From positions 124,001 through 188,000 of the forward strand of contig NZ_BCVA01000004.1 of the NCBI RefSeq assembly GCF_001591505.1: DNA of 64,000 nt, read 5' to 3'. The notes under the pieces are model-generated. The model was not told where the DNA came from and did not search any database. It saw nothing but the letters and a program-made list of their open reading frames with translations. The position numbers were made by a program, and so were the translations under genes. Positions 46,578-54,962 of this stretch are shown in pieces. Position 1 is the stretch's first letter; every line of letters begins with the position of its first letter. Source of the DNA: Neobacillus niacini NBRC 15566 (GTDB lineage Bacteria > Bacillota > Bacilli > Bacillales > Cytobacillaceae).

Positions 46578-48065
46578 GTGCGTTTTCTTATAAGAGACAA
46601 TTGTATAACTCCCCTTAAAGATAATAAAAACTCACTTCCCATCTCCCAAATCCGAACCATTCCACAGCCGGCATTAAACCCTGATTATGCCTACAACCCT
46701 AATCTCCAGAAGCTTCTTACAGGTAAACAGCTTTTGCTGGAAGACCTGCCATACTCTATTAAAGAAATCCAAGAGCATTATGAAAATGGCTATATTACTT
46801 ATCGAAGCGGCATTAAATATAAAAGAAATCAACCAAGTTGTTCTCGGTGCGGCAACAAGGAAGAGAATTGGTTTGCGCATTTTCCATGTGCCAGATGCGG
46901 AGAGTTATGCGTATACTGCCGTAAATGCCTGATGATGGGAAGAATCAGTGCTTGTACTCCTTTACTTGGCTGGAACGGCCCCGCTCCAGAGCACCATTTG
47001 CCTGAAACAATTCTTGAGTGGAAAGGGCAGTTATCGTTGGGGCAGCAAACCGCCTCGAATAGAGTAGTAGAGACAGTGCAGAACATGTCTGAGCTCCTCG
47101 TATGGGCGGTTTGTGGAGCTGGAAAAACCGAGGTTCTTTTTGCTGGAATTGAATCTGCCCTTGCAGCCAAAAAGAGAGTCTGTATTGCAACGCCAAGGAC
47201 AGATGTAGTCCTAGAGCTTACACCGCGGCTGAAAGCAGCCTTTCCTGGAATTAGTGTTGCTTCGTTATATGGCGGAAGTGAGGACCGCCACCTGTATGCC
47301 CCGCTTACGATCGCCACTACACATCAGCTGATGCGGTTTTACCACGCTTTCGATACGATTATATTGGATGAGGTAGATGCCTTCCCTTATACAGCTGAGG
47401 AATCTCTCCAGTATGCTGCTATACAAGCAAGAAAGCTAGAATCAGCCATGATTTACCTAACGGCTACACCCAATGAAAAATGGCAAAGGGAGTGCCGAAC
47501 GGGAAGAAGAGCTTTTACGACCATCCCAGCAAGATTCCACCGTCATCCACTTCCTATGCCAGGTTTTAAGTGGTGCGGCAATTGGCAAAAGCAATTGAAA
47601 AAAGAGAAGCTGCCTGCCATTATTCTCACTTGGATAAAGGATCGGCTAGAGAATAAAAAGCAAGCTTTACTGTTTTTCCCACACATTGCCTTAATGGAAA
47701 AAGCCCTCCCCATCCTTCGAACATTAGTCCCCGAGATTGAAGCCGTTCACGCTGAGGATTCCGACCGTAAAGATAAAGTTCAAAAAATGAGAAACAAAAA
47801 GATTCCTTTATTACTAACAACAACGATTTTAGAACGGGGTGTAACATTTCCCAACATTGATGTGGCTGTTGTCGGTGCGGAAGATGACATTTTTACTGAA
47901 AGCGCACTTGTTCAAATTGCTGGAAGGGCAGGGAGGAGTAAGGATTTCCCCAATGGAGTCGTAACATTCTTTCATTATGGTAAAACGGAGGCAATGCTAA
48001 AAGCGAGAAGACAAATTCATACAATGAATCAAGAAGGAGTGAGAAAGGGGCTAATAGACGAATGA
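46578..48065 (+). CDS. comFA: Competence ATP-dependent DNA translocase ComFA
   Basis: DEAD-box-like motor needed for DNA uptake. 495 aa with an N-terminal four-cysteine zinc finger (CSRCGNKE, CARCGELCVYCRKC), Walker A in VCGAGKTEV, the ILDEVDAFPY box, LTATPNEKW and a C-terminal helicase domain (TTILERGVTFPNIDVAVVGA, QIAGRAGR). The GTG start is preceded by GAAAGGGTG. comFC follows with a 4-bp overlap. comFB, usual between the two in B. subtilis, is missing. Confidence 0.96.
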   Translation: MRFLIRDNCITPLKDNKNSLPISQIRTIPQPALNPDYAYNPNLQKLLTGKQLLLEDLPYSIKEIQEHYENGYITYRSGIKYKRNQPSCSRCGNKEENWFAHFPCARCGELCVYCRKCLMMGRISACTPLLGWNGPAPEHHLPETILEWKGQLSLGQQTASNRVVETVQNMSELLVWAVCGAGKTEVLFAGIESALAAKKRVCIATPRTDVVLELTPRLKAAFPGISVASLYGGSEDRHLYAPLTIATTHQLMRFYHAFDTIILDEVDAFPYTAEESLQYAAIQARKLESAMIYLTATPNEKWQRECRTGRRAFTTIPARFHRHPLPMPGFKWCGNWQKQLKKEKLPAIILTWIKDRLENKKQALLFFPHIALMEKALPILRTLVPEIEAVHAEDSDRKDKVQKMRNKKIPLLLTTTILERGVTFPNIDVAVVGAEDDIFTESALVQIAGRAGRSKDFPNGVVTFFHYGKTEAMLKARRQIHTMNQEGVRKGLIDE

Positions 48066-48778
48066 AACTATTCCCTCAAGCTCAATGTCTAATTTGCCAT
48101 GAAATGATTCAGCCTGAAATGGGATGGAAGGCTATTTTTTCGGTAGAAAAAGAACTAATTTTATGTTCTACTTGTGAAAGGAAATTTGAAATGATTGAAG
48201 GAGAACAATGCAAGCTTTGCAGCCGTCCGTTTCAATTTCTGGATGAAAGGTTTCGTCATGGTGAAATATGTCATGACTGTAAACGCTGGGAGGAGGATGA
48301 TGATTGGAAGGGATATCTTGATTCCAATCACTCCATCTATCTATATAACGATTTCTTTAAGGAAGTGATGGCTGCCTTTAAATTTCGCGGTGATTATGTA
48401 TTGGCGTTAATTTTCGCTGAAAAAATAAAGGATTACTATACAAAGATACAGCCGGACTTAGTCGTACCTATCCCATTAAGTAATGAGCGGCTTTATGAGC
48501 GGGGATTTAATCAAGCAGCAGCACTGTTGATTGAGTCAGGTTTAACCCCAAACATATCTCTAACCCGAATCCATTCAGAAAAACAATCCAAAAAATCACG
48601 GTCAGAACGGATTCATATTCCACAGGTTTTTGAAGTTGTGGAACAAATTGAATTAATAGGAAAACATATTCTGCTCGTAGATGATATTTATACTACCGGT
48701 TCAACGCTCAGGCATGCTGCAAAACTGTTAAAAGAATCGGGAGCGAAAAGGGTTCAATCCTTAACGCTCGCACGATGA
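48062..48778 (+). CDS. comFC: Competence protein ComFC (phosphoribosyltransferase-like)
   Basis: 238 aa. The N terminus has several CxxC pairs (CLICHE, CSTCER, CKLCSR, CHDCKR) forming a zinc domain. The C-terminal phosphoribosyltransferase fold has RGFNQA and the PRPP-binding ILLVDDIYTTGSTLR. It works with ComFA in natural transformation. Translational coupling to comFA is evident (ATGA). Confidence 0.95.
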   Translation: MKLFPQAQCLICHEMIQPEMGWKAIFSVEKELILCSTCERKFEMIEGEQCKLCSRPFQFLDERFRHGEICHDCKRWEEDDDWKGYLDSNHSIYLYNDFFKEVMAAFKFRGDYVLALIFAEKIKDYYTKIQPDLVVPIPLSNERLYERGFNQAAALLIESGLTPNISLTRIHSEKQSKKSRSERIHIPQVFEVVEQIELIGKHILLVDDIYTTGSTLRHAAKLLKESGAKRVQSLTLAR

Positions 48779-48784
48779 CCATTA

Positions 48785-49285
48785 TTAATACTTCATCCTT
48801 AAGGCTTTTTGAGCATTTTCCATATCATTCCCAAGTAAACGGCCTAAATCATAAGACGGATAAAGTCTATTTTTGTACATATAATTAAAAATCCGTTCAT
48901 GACCTTTAATGCCAGCGTTTAATTGTTTTGTTAACACATTTCTTAAAGCAGGTGTCGCTGTTTCGGTAATGGCAACTGACAAGTTTCGGACTAAGGCTTT
49001 GGATAGACCTAAAAGGTCACCTGCATAAAAACCTACATCCTCACGATAGTCATCGTCTTCATCCCTGCCTGGGTAACCTTGAGCGGAAGGATAAAACTTT
49101 AAAAGTTCATTAATGTTATGTTCAAGCTCGTGAATGCATTTATTATAGATTTCTTTTAATTCTTGGTCTGGAACCTTTCGATACGATAATTTTAACTTCA
49201 TTAAGCCCACAGATTGAAATGCTACCAGTTCGTGAAGTTCTAATGTTTCATGCCATGCGAGGGTCTTTCTATCTTGTTGTTCCAT
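48785..49285 (-). CDS. CotF family spore coat protein
   Basis: 166 aa, mostly helical. Family features are LAWHETLELHELVAFQSVG at the N terminus, HELEHNINELLKFYP and AGDLLGLSKALVRNLSVAIT, ending near NYMYKNRLYPSYDL. It is presumably made in the mother cell and placed in the coat. The ATG at 49285 follows GGAGGAG. It lies on the opposite strand, 6 bp from the end of comFC, where other Bacillus genomes have flagellar genes. Confidence 0.85.
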   Translation of the reverse strand: MEQQDRKTLAWHETLELHELVAFQSVGLMKLKLSYRKVPDQELKEIYNKCIHELEHNINELLKFYPSAQGYPGRDEDDDYREDVGFYAGDLLGLSKALVRNLSVAITETATPALRNVLTKQLNAGIKGHERIFNYMYKNRLYPSYDLGRLLGNDMENAQKALRMKY

Positions 49286-49468
49286 ACATACTCCTCCAGT
49301 CGTTTTACATCTCACTACATTATTCCTAAGTCATAAAAGTGGTAAATTGTCCCTGATCATAATAGACTAAAGGTGTAGGATCTCTAAAAAAGGGTATATA
49401 TCTGTTGTAGATTGGTTGTCACTATTTTCCCAGTGTTTTTGTCAAAATTTCGACAAAATTTTAATTCT

Positions 49469-49503
49469 GATTTAGCAGGATAATCAAAGGGTAAAATAGA
49501 AAT
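49469..49503 (+). promoter_or_regulatory. Overlapping sigma-B-like and sigma-H-like promoters of hpf
   Basis: A sigma-B-like pair, GATTTA, 14 bp, GGGTAA (49469-49494), overlaps a sigma-H-like pair, GCAGGATAA, 12 bp, ATAGAAAT (49475-49503). The sigma-H -35 matches RNAGGAWWW fully. Dual sigma-B/sigma-H control is known for yvyD of B. subtilis, which supports the reading. Confidence 0.55.
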
Positions 49504-49537
49504 GTAATACATAGGAATATAAAGGAGGAATCCACAA

Positions 49538-50086
49538 ATGAATTATAACGTTCGTGGTGAAAACATTGAGGTAACTCCAGCAATTAGAGATTACGTTGAA
49601 AAGAAGATTTCCAAATTGGAACGATATTTCACAGAGGCACCTGAAGCAAAGGTAAATGTGAATTTACGATTCAATCAAGATAAAACATCAAAAGTAGAGG
49701 TTACCATCCCGCTTCCAAATTTAGTTCTTCGAGCAGAAGAAACAAATGTAGATATGTATGCAGGTATTGACCTAATCTCAGATAAGCTTGAGCGACAAAT
49801 TCGCAAGCATAAAACAAAGGTAAATCGTAAATTCCGTGAAAAAGGTGATTTCCCGATTACGTTTGCAACTTCTGAAAATACTGAAGTTGTAGATCACGAT
49901 GAAGAAGACTTAGAGCTTGTCCGTACTAAGCGCTTTGATTTAAAACCAATGGATAGTGAAGAAGCGATTCTTCAAATGAATCTATTAGGACACAGCTTCT
50001 ATGTATTCAACAATTCTGAGACAAACCGTACAAACGTAGTTTATAAGCGTAAAGATGGCCGTTACGGCTTAATTGAAACACACTAA
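49538..50086 (+). CDS. hpf: Long-form ribosome hibernation promoting factor
   Basis: 182 aa. The N-terminal domain (RGENIEVTPAIRDYVEKKI onward) binds the 30S decoding region; after a linker, the C-terminal dimerisation domain (KRFDLKPMDSEEAILQMNLLGH) joins two ribosomes into 100S particles. It is the homologue of B. subtilis YvyD. AAAGGAGGAA precedes the ATG. It is expressed on stress and entry to stationary phase, in keeping with the promoter pair upstream. Confidence 0.96.
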   Translation: MNYNVRGENIEVTPAIRDYVEKKISKLERYFTEAPEAKVNVNLRFNQDKTSKVEVTIPLPNLVLRAEETNVDMYAGIDLISDKLERQIRKHKTKVNRKFREKGDFPITFATSENTEVVDHDEEDLELVRTKRFDLKPMDSEEAILQMNLLGHSFYVFNNSETNRTNVVYKRKDGRYGLIETH

Positions 50087-50099
50087 TTAGATCGATAGG

Positions 50100-50132
50100 C
50101 GCAGTTCCGAGCAATTGGAGCTGCGTTTTTTT
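50100..50132 (+). terminator. Terminator after hpf
   Basis: CGCAGTTCC pairs with GGAGCTGCG (one G-U pair), then seven T residues. Confidence 0.92.
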
Positions 50133-50247
50133 GATGTCCTATTATTCTAATATTTTATATAATTAGAATATAGAGTATCATGACGGAATTAGCACATTAC
50201 TATGCTGGACTATAAAAAAATTTTGCTTATTACAGGAGGCTTTACTA

Positions 50248-51077
50248 ATGACGTTTTCAATCGTAGGCTTTGATCCAATCGAAAAAGAATGGGGAATCGC
50301 CGTTCAATCTAAATTTTTAGGTGTAGGTGTAGTGGTGCCTTGGGCAAGGGCGAGTGCAGGGGCAGTAGCAACTCAATCTTATGCCAACAAAAAGCCCTTG
50401 AATTAATGGAGCAGGGGAAAACAGCCCAAGAAACGCTCGAACTGCTGTTAGCTGATGACCCAGAAAAAGAAATGCGTCAGGTTGGGCTGATTGACGCTTC
50501 TGGAAACCCAGCGACATTTACAGGAAAAGAGTGTTACGATTGGGCAGGAGGGATGACAGGCACCCACTTTGCAGCCCAAGGGAATATTTTAGTAGATGAA
50601 GAAACCGTACAAGCCATGGGACAAGTATTCACTGAAACCAATGGACCACTTGCAGAAAGACTCCTGGCTGCATTAGATGCTGGGCAGGAAGCTGGAGGCG
50701 ACAGCAGAGGAAAACAGTCTGCTGCACTGTATATTGTGAAAGATAAAGGCGGTTACGGAGGCTTTAATGACCGTTATATTGATTTAAGGGTGGATGATCA
50801 TCCAGACCCAATTAAAGAATTAATACGAATTTATCAGCTTCAGCAATTGTATTTTGCACCATCAAAGCCTGAGCGAATCACAGCAATTGAAGGAGAAATT
50901 AAAAATGAGTTAATTCATCATTTGAATGGGTTGTCCTATTTAAACAATGAATCACCAAGCGATGAGGAGATTTTCAAAGCCCTAACAGCCTATATTCATA
51001 CCGAAAACTTTGAAATGAGAGAACAGAGTTCAGGGTTCATTGATTTAGAAGTTCTTGAGTTTATGAAAAAATCATAA
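50248..51077 (+). pseudogene. Frame-disrupted DUF1028 family gene
   Basis: The start is ATG 50248 after ACAGGAGG. The first 46 codons read as the DUF1028 N terminus ([20 protein letters not shown], then AVATQSYAN), but this frame stops at 50404. The rest ([47 protein letters not shown]) continues in another frame from about 50388 to 51077. Homologues carry several residues between SYAN and the LEL helix that are missing here, so a small out-of-frame deletion near 50386-50400 is likely. Function of the family is unknown. A sequencing or assembly error is the alternative to a real lesion. Confidence 0.8.
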
Positions 51078-51087
51078 AGCTTTTTCT

Positions 51088-51118
51088 CCTCCTAATTCAC
51101 TTTAGGAGGTTTTATTTT
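51088..51118 (+). terminator. Terminator after the DUF1028 gene
   Basis: CCTCCTAA pairs with TTAGGAGG around TTCACT, followed by a T-rich tail that abuts the MITE-like element. Confidence 0.85.
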
Positions 51119-51391
51119 GGCTCTGTTTTTATTTATTAGTGATTTTCGTGAAGGGGTGAGAATTAATAGGCGGAGAAATTCCGGCTATTATATATAAAGG
51201 AAGCAAAGAGGCAGATATAAGCGGAGATATTCCGGTTAACTGCTTTAAATAAGTCAAAATCAAGGAATTGGATACAATAAGCGGAGTAACTTCGCTTATT
51301 TTTAAGGTAATAGCGCTATTTCCCAATTTAAACGGAAATTCTCCGCTTATTTTCCACACACACAAAATAAACATTTAATTTTCACAGAGCC
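51119..51391. mobile_element. MITE-like element, 273 bp, with GGCTCTGT terminal inverted repeats
   Basis: The left end GGCTCTGT (51119-51126) and the right end ACAGAGCC (51384-51391) are perfect inverted repeats. They are flanked by 8-bp direct repeats with one mismatch, TTTATTTT (51111-51118) and TTTATTTC (51392-51399), as expected for a target-site duplication. The interior has no ORF but four related palindromes. GGCTCT ends and 8-bp AT-rich duplications are features of ISL3-family insertions, so a non-autonomous derivative is possible. No transposase lies in the window. Confidence 0.6.
51165..51351. repeat. Four copies of a ~25-bp GCGGA...TTCCG palindromic repeat
   Basis: Copies lie at 51165-51189, 51217-51238, 51276-51300 and, inverted, 51328-51351. 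The shared core is AATAAGCGGAGAATTTCCG with variations; copies one and three are near-perfect palindromes able to form hairpins. All are inside the MITE-like element. Confidence 0.75.
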
Positions 51392-51426
51392 TTTATTTCA
51401 ATAATACTATTTATATAATGGTAATA

Positions 51427-51454
51427 TTGTTAATTTATTGAAATATAGTATAAT
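51427..51454 (+). promoter_or_regulatory. Sigma-A promoter of the small haem-copper-oxidase-like gene
   Basis: TTGTTA, 16 bp, TATAAT, 35 bp before the GTG start at 51490 and just outside the MITE-like element. Confidence 0.55.
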
Positions 51455-51489
51455 AGTTGTGGATTTAAATCTAAGGGGGTAGGTACAAA

Positions 51490-51891
51490 GTGGGGAAAAC
51501 TTATTTAAAAGTGGCAAGTGTTTATTTTACCATTGGGGTGCTGGCCGGTCTTATTATGGGAATTATTCATGATTTTCGATTCACATCTGTTCACGCACAT
51601 GTTAATTTACTGGGCTGGGTAACCATGGCATTGTTCGGAATTATTTATCACTTTTATCCAAATGCTGCAAATTCAAAGCTTGCTAAAACACAATTCTGGT
51701 TACACAATATTGGGGTTCCTGTAATGCTAGGAGGGATTGCGCTCCAAATATTAGGTGTTTCCGCAGCTCTTTTACCAACCATCATTGGTTCATTGGCAGT
51801 GGTAATTGGCGTTATCTTATTTATGGTCAATGTATTTAAATATGTTGGAAAAGACTCAAATTACGATTCTGATAAAAACGTATCTCTATAA
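51490..51891 (+). CDS. Small haem-copper-oxidase subunit-I-like membrane protein
   Basis: 133 aa with four hydrophobic helices. The motif SVHAHVNLLGWVTMALFG resembles the His-containing helix of cbb3-type oxidase / NO reductase subunit I, and IIYHFYP follows. A full subunit I has 12 helices, so this is a minimal relative and cannot be an oxidase alone. A haem-binding or sensing role is conceivable. The start is GTG after AAGGGGGT. Its neighbours (secA, multihaem cytochromes) are not obviously linked to it. Confidence 0.65.
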   Translation: MGKTYLKVASVYFTIGVLAGLIMGIIHDFRFTSVHAHVNLLGWVTMALFGIIYHFYPNAANSKLAKTQFWLHNIGVPVMLGGIALQILGVSAALLPTIIGSLAVVIGVILFMVNVFKYVGKDSNYDSDKNVSL

Positions 51892-51897
51892 ATGAAA

Positions 51898-51930
51898 GAG
51901 GGACAGCAAATTGCTGTCCCTCGATTGTTT
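51898..51930. terminator. Bidirectional terminator between the small membrane protein gene and secA
   Basis: A 12-bp stem (GAGGGACAGCAA with its complement) has T-rich sequence on both strands between convergent genes. Confidence 0.92.
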
Positions 51931-54444
51931 TTATTTGCCTGCACCATGGCAGTTTTTATATTTCTTTCCGCTGCCGCAGTAGCATGGATCATTGCGGCCG
52001 ATGTCCAATTGGTTTACTTTTGGTTTCTTTTTAACAGCTTCTCCGTCTTCTTTCGGATTCACAGCCTGTCCTTTTGCAACCTCTTGACGCTCAAGGTTGT
52101 TGCGAATTTCTGCCTTCATAATATACATTGAAGCCTCTTCTTCAATAGAGAGAACCATTGCCTCAAACATTGCAAAGCCTTCATGCTGGTATTCACGAAG
52201 AGGGTCGATTTGTCCGTAAGCACGAAGGTGTATACCTTGGCGAAGCTGATCCATTTGGTCGATATGGTCAATCCACTTGCTATCAACAGCACGAAGAGTA
52301 ACAACTTTTTCAAATTCGCGCATTTGCTCTGGTGAAAGGATTTGTTCTTTTTCGTCGTAACGTTCTTTCACCTTTGCGAAAATCGCTTCGGCCATTTCCT
52401 TTGGATCTTTACCTTTTAATTGTTCGACAGTAATGTCACCCTCATGAAGCAGGTTAGCATTTACGTAATCGATAATCCCCTGAAGGTTCCATTCTTCTTC
52501 ATCCTCATGCTTATTCGCATGTGCTTCAACATTTCGCTGGATGGTTGAGAGAATCATTTTTTCAACAATTTCACGCAGGTTTTCAGATTCTAAAACTTCG
52601 TCACGCTGTGTATAGATAATTTCACGCTGTTGGCGAAGAACGTCATCATATTGTAAAAGCTGTTTACGAGCGTCGAAGTTATTGCCCTCTACACGTTTTT
52701 GTGCAGATTCAACTGCTCTTGAAACCATTTTACTTTGAATAGGCTGTGTATCATCCATTCCAAGGCGCTCCATCATGGCTTTCATGTTGTCAGAACCGAA
52801 GCGGCGCATTAGTTCATCTTCCATTGATAAGTAGAACTGAGTTACCCCAGGGTCTCCTTGACGACCGGAACGTCCACGAAGCTGGTTATCGATCCTTCGG
52901 CTTTCATGACGCTCAGTACCGATTACCGCAAGACCTCCTAACTCAATAACACCTTCTCCAAGTTTGATATCTGTACCACGTCCAGCCATGTTTGTTGCAA
53001 TTGTAACAGAACCTTTATGACCGGCTTCAGCAATAATTTCCGCTTCACGCTCATGGTTTTTCGCGTTTAAGACATTATGTTTGATTCCTTTTTTTAATAA
53101 ATATTTAGAAATAAGCTCAGATGTTTCAATGGCCACTGTACCCACAAGTACTGGCTGTCCCTTTTTATTGCGCTCAGCGATATCCTCAACAACGGCACGG
53201 AACTTGCCGTCCATGGAAGCATAAATTAAGTCTGGGCGGTCATCACGGGCAATAGGTCTATTGGTAGGAATCACAACAACGTTCATATTATAAATATTAC
53301 GGAATTCTTCCTCTTCCGTTTTCGCTGTACCAGTCATACCAGCTAGCTTTTCATACATACGGAAGTAGTTTTGGAAGGTAATCGTCGCCATGGTCATACT
53401 TTCGTTTTGAACTTCCAGCCCTTCTTTTGCTTCAATGGCCTGATGCAAACCTTCACTATAGCGACGGCCTTTCATTAAGCGTCCCGTAAACTGGTCAACG
53501 ATGACAATTTCACCATCTTGAACAACATAATCAACATCTAAATGCATGCTGACATTTGCCTTCAAAGCTTGGTTGATATGATGGTTTAAGGTTACATGTG
53601 AAATATCAAATAGATTTTCTATCCCGAAAGCCCGCTCTGCTTTGTTGATACCATCTTCCGTAAGCATGACGCCTTTTGTTTTTTCGTCATAGGTAAAATC
53701 TTGATCTTTTGTCAGTGTTCGAACAAATGCATTTGCTTGAATATAGAGTACAGCTGACTTTTGAGCAGAACCGGAGATAATTAACGGTGTACGTGCTTCA
53801 TCAATTAAGATCGAGTCAACTTCGTCAATGACTGCATAGAACAGAGGACGCTGTACTTTTTGTTCCTTATAAAGGACCATGTTATCCCGTAAATAATCGA
53901 AGCCAAACTCATTGTTTGTACCGTAGGTAATATCACAGGCATATGCTTCTTGTTTTTCTTCCTTCGACATGCTGTTTAAATTTAATCCAACTGTTAGTCC
54001 CAGAAATTGATATAATTGTCCCATTTCATTCGCGTCACGGCTAGCCAAGTATTCGTTGACGGTAATAACATGAACACCTTTTCCAGAGATAGCATTTAAG
54101 TAAACAGGCATGGTAGCAGTTAAGGTTTTACCTTCCCCGGTCTTCATCTCAGAAATATTTCCTTCATGGAGAGAAATTCCCCCCATTAATTGGACACGGT
54201 ATGGATATAATCCAAGTACCCTGCGTGCTCCTTCACGAACCACTGCAAAGGCTTCTACTAGCAGATCGTCAAGTGTTTCACCTTTTTGATAGCGAAGCTT
54301 AAACTCTTCTGTTTTTTCACGGAGCTGGTCATCACTTAATCTTTCTGTTTCTTGGGCAAGTGCATCAATTTGGTTTGCCATTTTGTCCAGTCTTTTCAGC
54401 TCGCGTTTATTAAGGTCAAATACTTTATTTAAAATCCCCATCAT
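51931..54444 (-). CDS. secA: Preprotein translocase ATPase SecA
   Basis: Motor of the Sec export pathway, essential. 837 aa with [19 protein letters not shown] at the N terminus, Walker A in [14 protein letters not shown], Walker B in [26 protein letters not shown] and a C-terminal zinc-binding tail [13 protein letters not shown] that contacts SecB or lipids. The ATG at 54444 (or 54441) follows AAAGGAG and gives the usual N terminus; the open frame extends further upstream. In B. subtilis secA is downstream of hpf in the same direction; here it faces hpf. Confidence 0.98.
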   Translation of the reverse strand: MMGILNKVFDLNKRELKRLDKMANQIDALAQETERLSDDQLREKTEEFKLRYQKGETLDDLLVEAFAVVREGARRVLGLYPYRVQLMGGISLHEGNISEMKTGEGKTLTATMPVYLNAISGKGVHVITVNEYLASRDANEMGQLYQFLGLTVGLNLNSMSKEEKQEAYACDITYGTNNEFGFDYLRDNMVLYKEQKVQRPLFYAVIDEVDSILIDEARTPLIISGSAQKSAVLYIQANAFVRTLTKDQDFTYDEKTKGVMLTEDGINKAERAFGIENLFDISHVTLNHHINQALKANVSMHLDVDYVVQDGEIVIVDQFTGRLMKGRRYSEGLHQAIEAKEGLEVQNESMTMATITFQNYFRMYEKLAGMTGTAKTEEEEFRNIYNMNVVVIPTNRPIARDDRPDLIYASMDGKFRAVVEDIAERNKKGQPVLVGTVAIETSELISKYLLKKGIKHNVLNAKNHEREAEIIAEAGHKGSVTIATNMAGRGTDIKLGEGVIELGGLAVIGTERHESRRIDNQLRGRSGRQGDPGVTQFYLSMEDELMRRFGSDNMKAMMERLGMDDTQPIQSKMVSRAVESAQKRVEGNNFDARKQLLQYDDVLRQQREIIYTQRDEVLESENLREIVEKMILSTIQRNVEAHANKHEDEEEWNLQGIIDYVNANLLHEGDITVEQLKGKDPKEMAEAIFAKVKERYDEKEQILSPEQMREFEKVVTLRAVDSKWIDHIDQMDQLRQGIHLRAYGQIDPLREYQHEGFAMFEAMVLSIEEEASMYIMKAEIRNNLERQEVAKGQAVNPKEDGEAVKKKPKVNQLDIGRNDPCYCGSGKKYKNCHGAGK

Positions 54445-54962
54445 ATGATGAAACGCTCCTTTATGTCTGATTTTCATATTTAATAAATTCGCTTTATATT
54501 CCCAATAATCCTATCAAAAGTATCGTTAAATATCCTTTATATCTTACCACTTCCATAATAGAGTGACAACATTGTTACCGTTTTAGCCATATTTACAAAA
54601 GTGAATCTTTGAGGTCCACCGTTTAATTAAAAATTGCTTATTTCAATTTTGTCAAATTTTTGTATGCAAATTCAATTCGAGTTTCTGGATGAAGGAGAGT
54701 AAATGATGAATTAATATACATGTTTTTGAGTAAATATAAAACGAAGCGGAGGTTTACAACTTGATTGTAATGTTAAATAAAACCTAACTTATCAACGTTT
54801 ATATGTTGTTATTAGTAAAAAAGTCACATGGTGATAGTGTGAAAAATTATTCACAAATTGTACATTGGAAAATACTTTTACAATGTTAGATACTACCAAT
54901 AGAGAGGTTAAACTTAGATAAATATAGAGAGATAAAAATTAAAAATGGGAAGGGTGAGTCAA
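54445..54962. other. 518-bp divergent regulatory region between secA and the cytochrome operon
   Basis: No credible ORF. The right half holds two adjacent dyads (54824-54834 and 54838-54855) and two candidate promoters: TTGTAC, 15 bp, TACAAT (54858-54884) and TTGGAA, 16 bp, TAGATA (54865-54892). The secA promoter must lie in the left half; none is convincing. Confidence 0.5.
54838..54855. promoter_or_regulatory. TGTGAA-N6-TTCACA operator-like palindrome of the cytochrome operon
   Basis: A perfect 6-6-6 palindrome lies just upstream of the candidate -35 boxes. It resembles CRP/FNR and Rex half-sites, but its spacing matches neither exactly: FNR has TGTGA-N6-TCACA, and Rex has TTGTGAA-N4-TTCACAA. 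A second dyad, TCACATGGTGA, is adjacent at 54824-54834. A redox-responsive regulator is a reasonable guess. Confidence 0.45.

Noticed and set aside
46829-47317. 162-aa reverse-strand ORF inside comFA
   Set aside because: It lies wholly within the conserved zinc-finger and Walker A part of comFA on the opposite strand and has no start signal.
51165-51351. Possible CRISPR-like or BIME array because of four spaced repeats
   Set aside because: Repeats are degenerate palindromes, spacing is irregular, one is inverted, and no cas genes are present. They are internal parts of the MITE-like element.
54838-54855. Calling the palindrome a definite FNR or Rex box
   Set aside because: Half-sites fit but the spacer is two bases off for both consensus sequences, so only an operator-like site is claimed.
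54945-54962. ATG 54945 as start of the decahaem cytochrome
   Set aside because: No ribosome binding site precedes it, while GTG 54963 has AAGGGTGAG at good spacing. The difference is only six residues.
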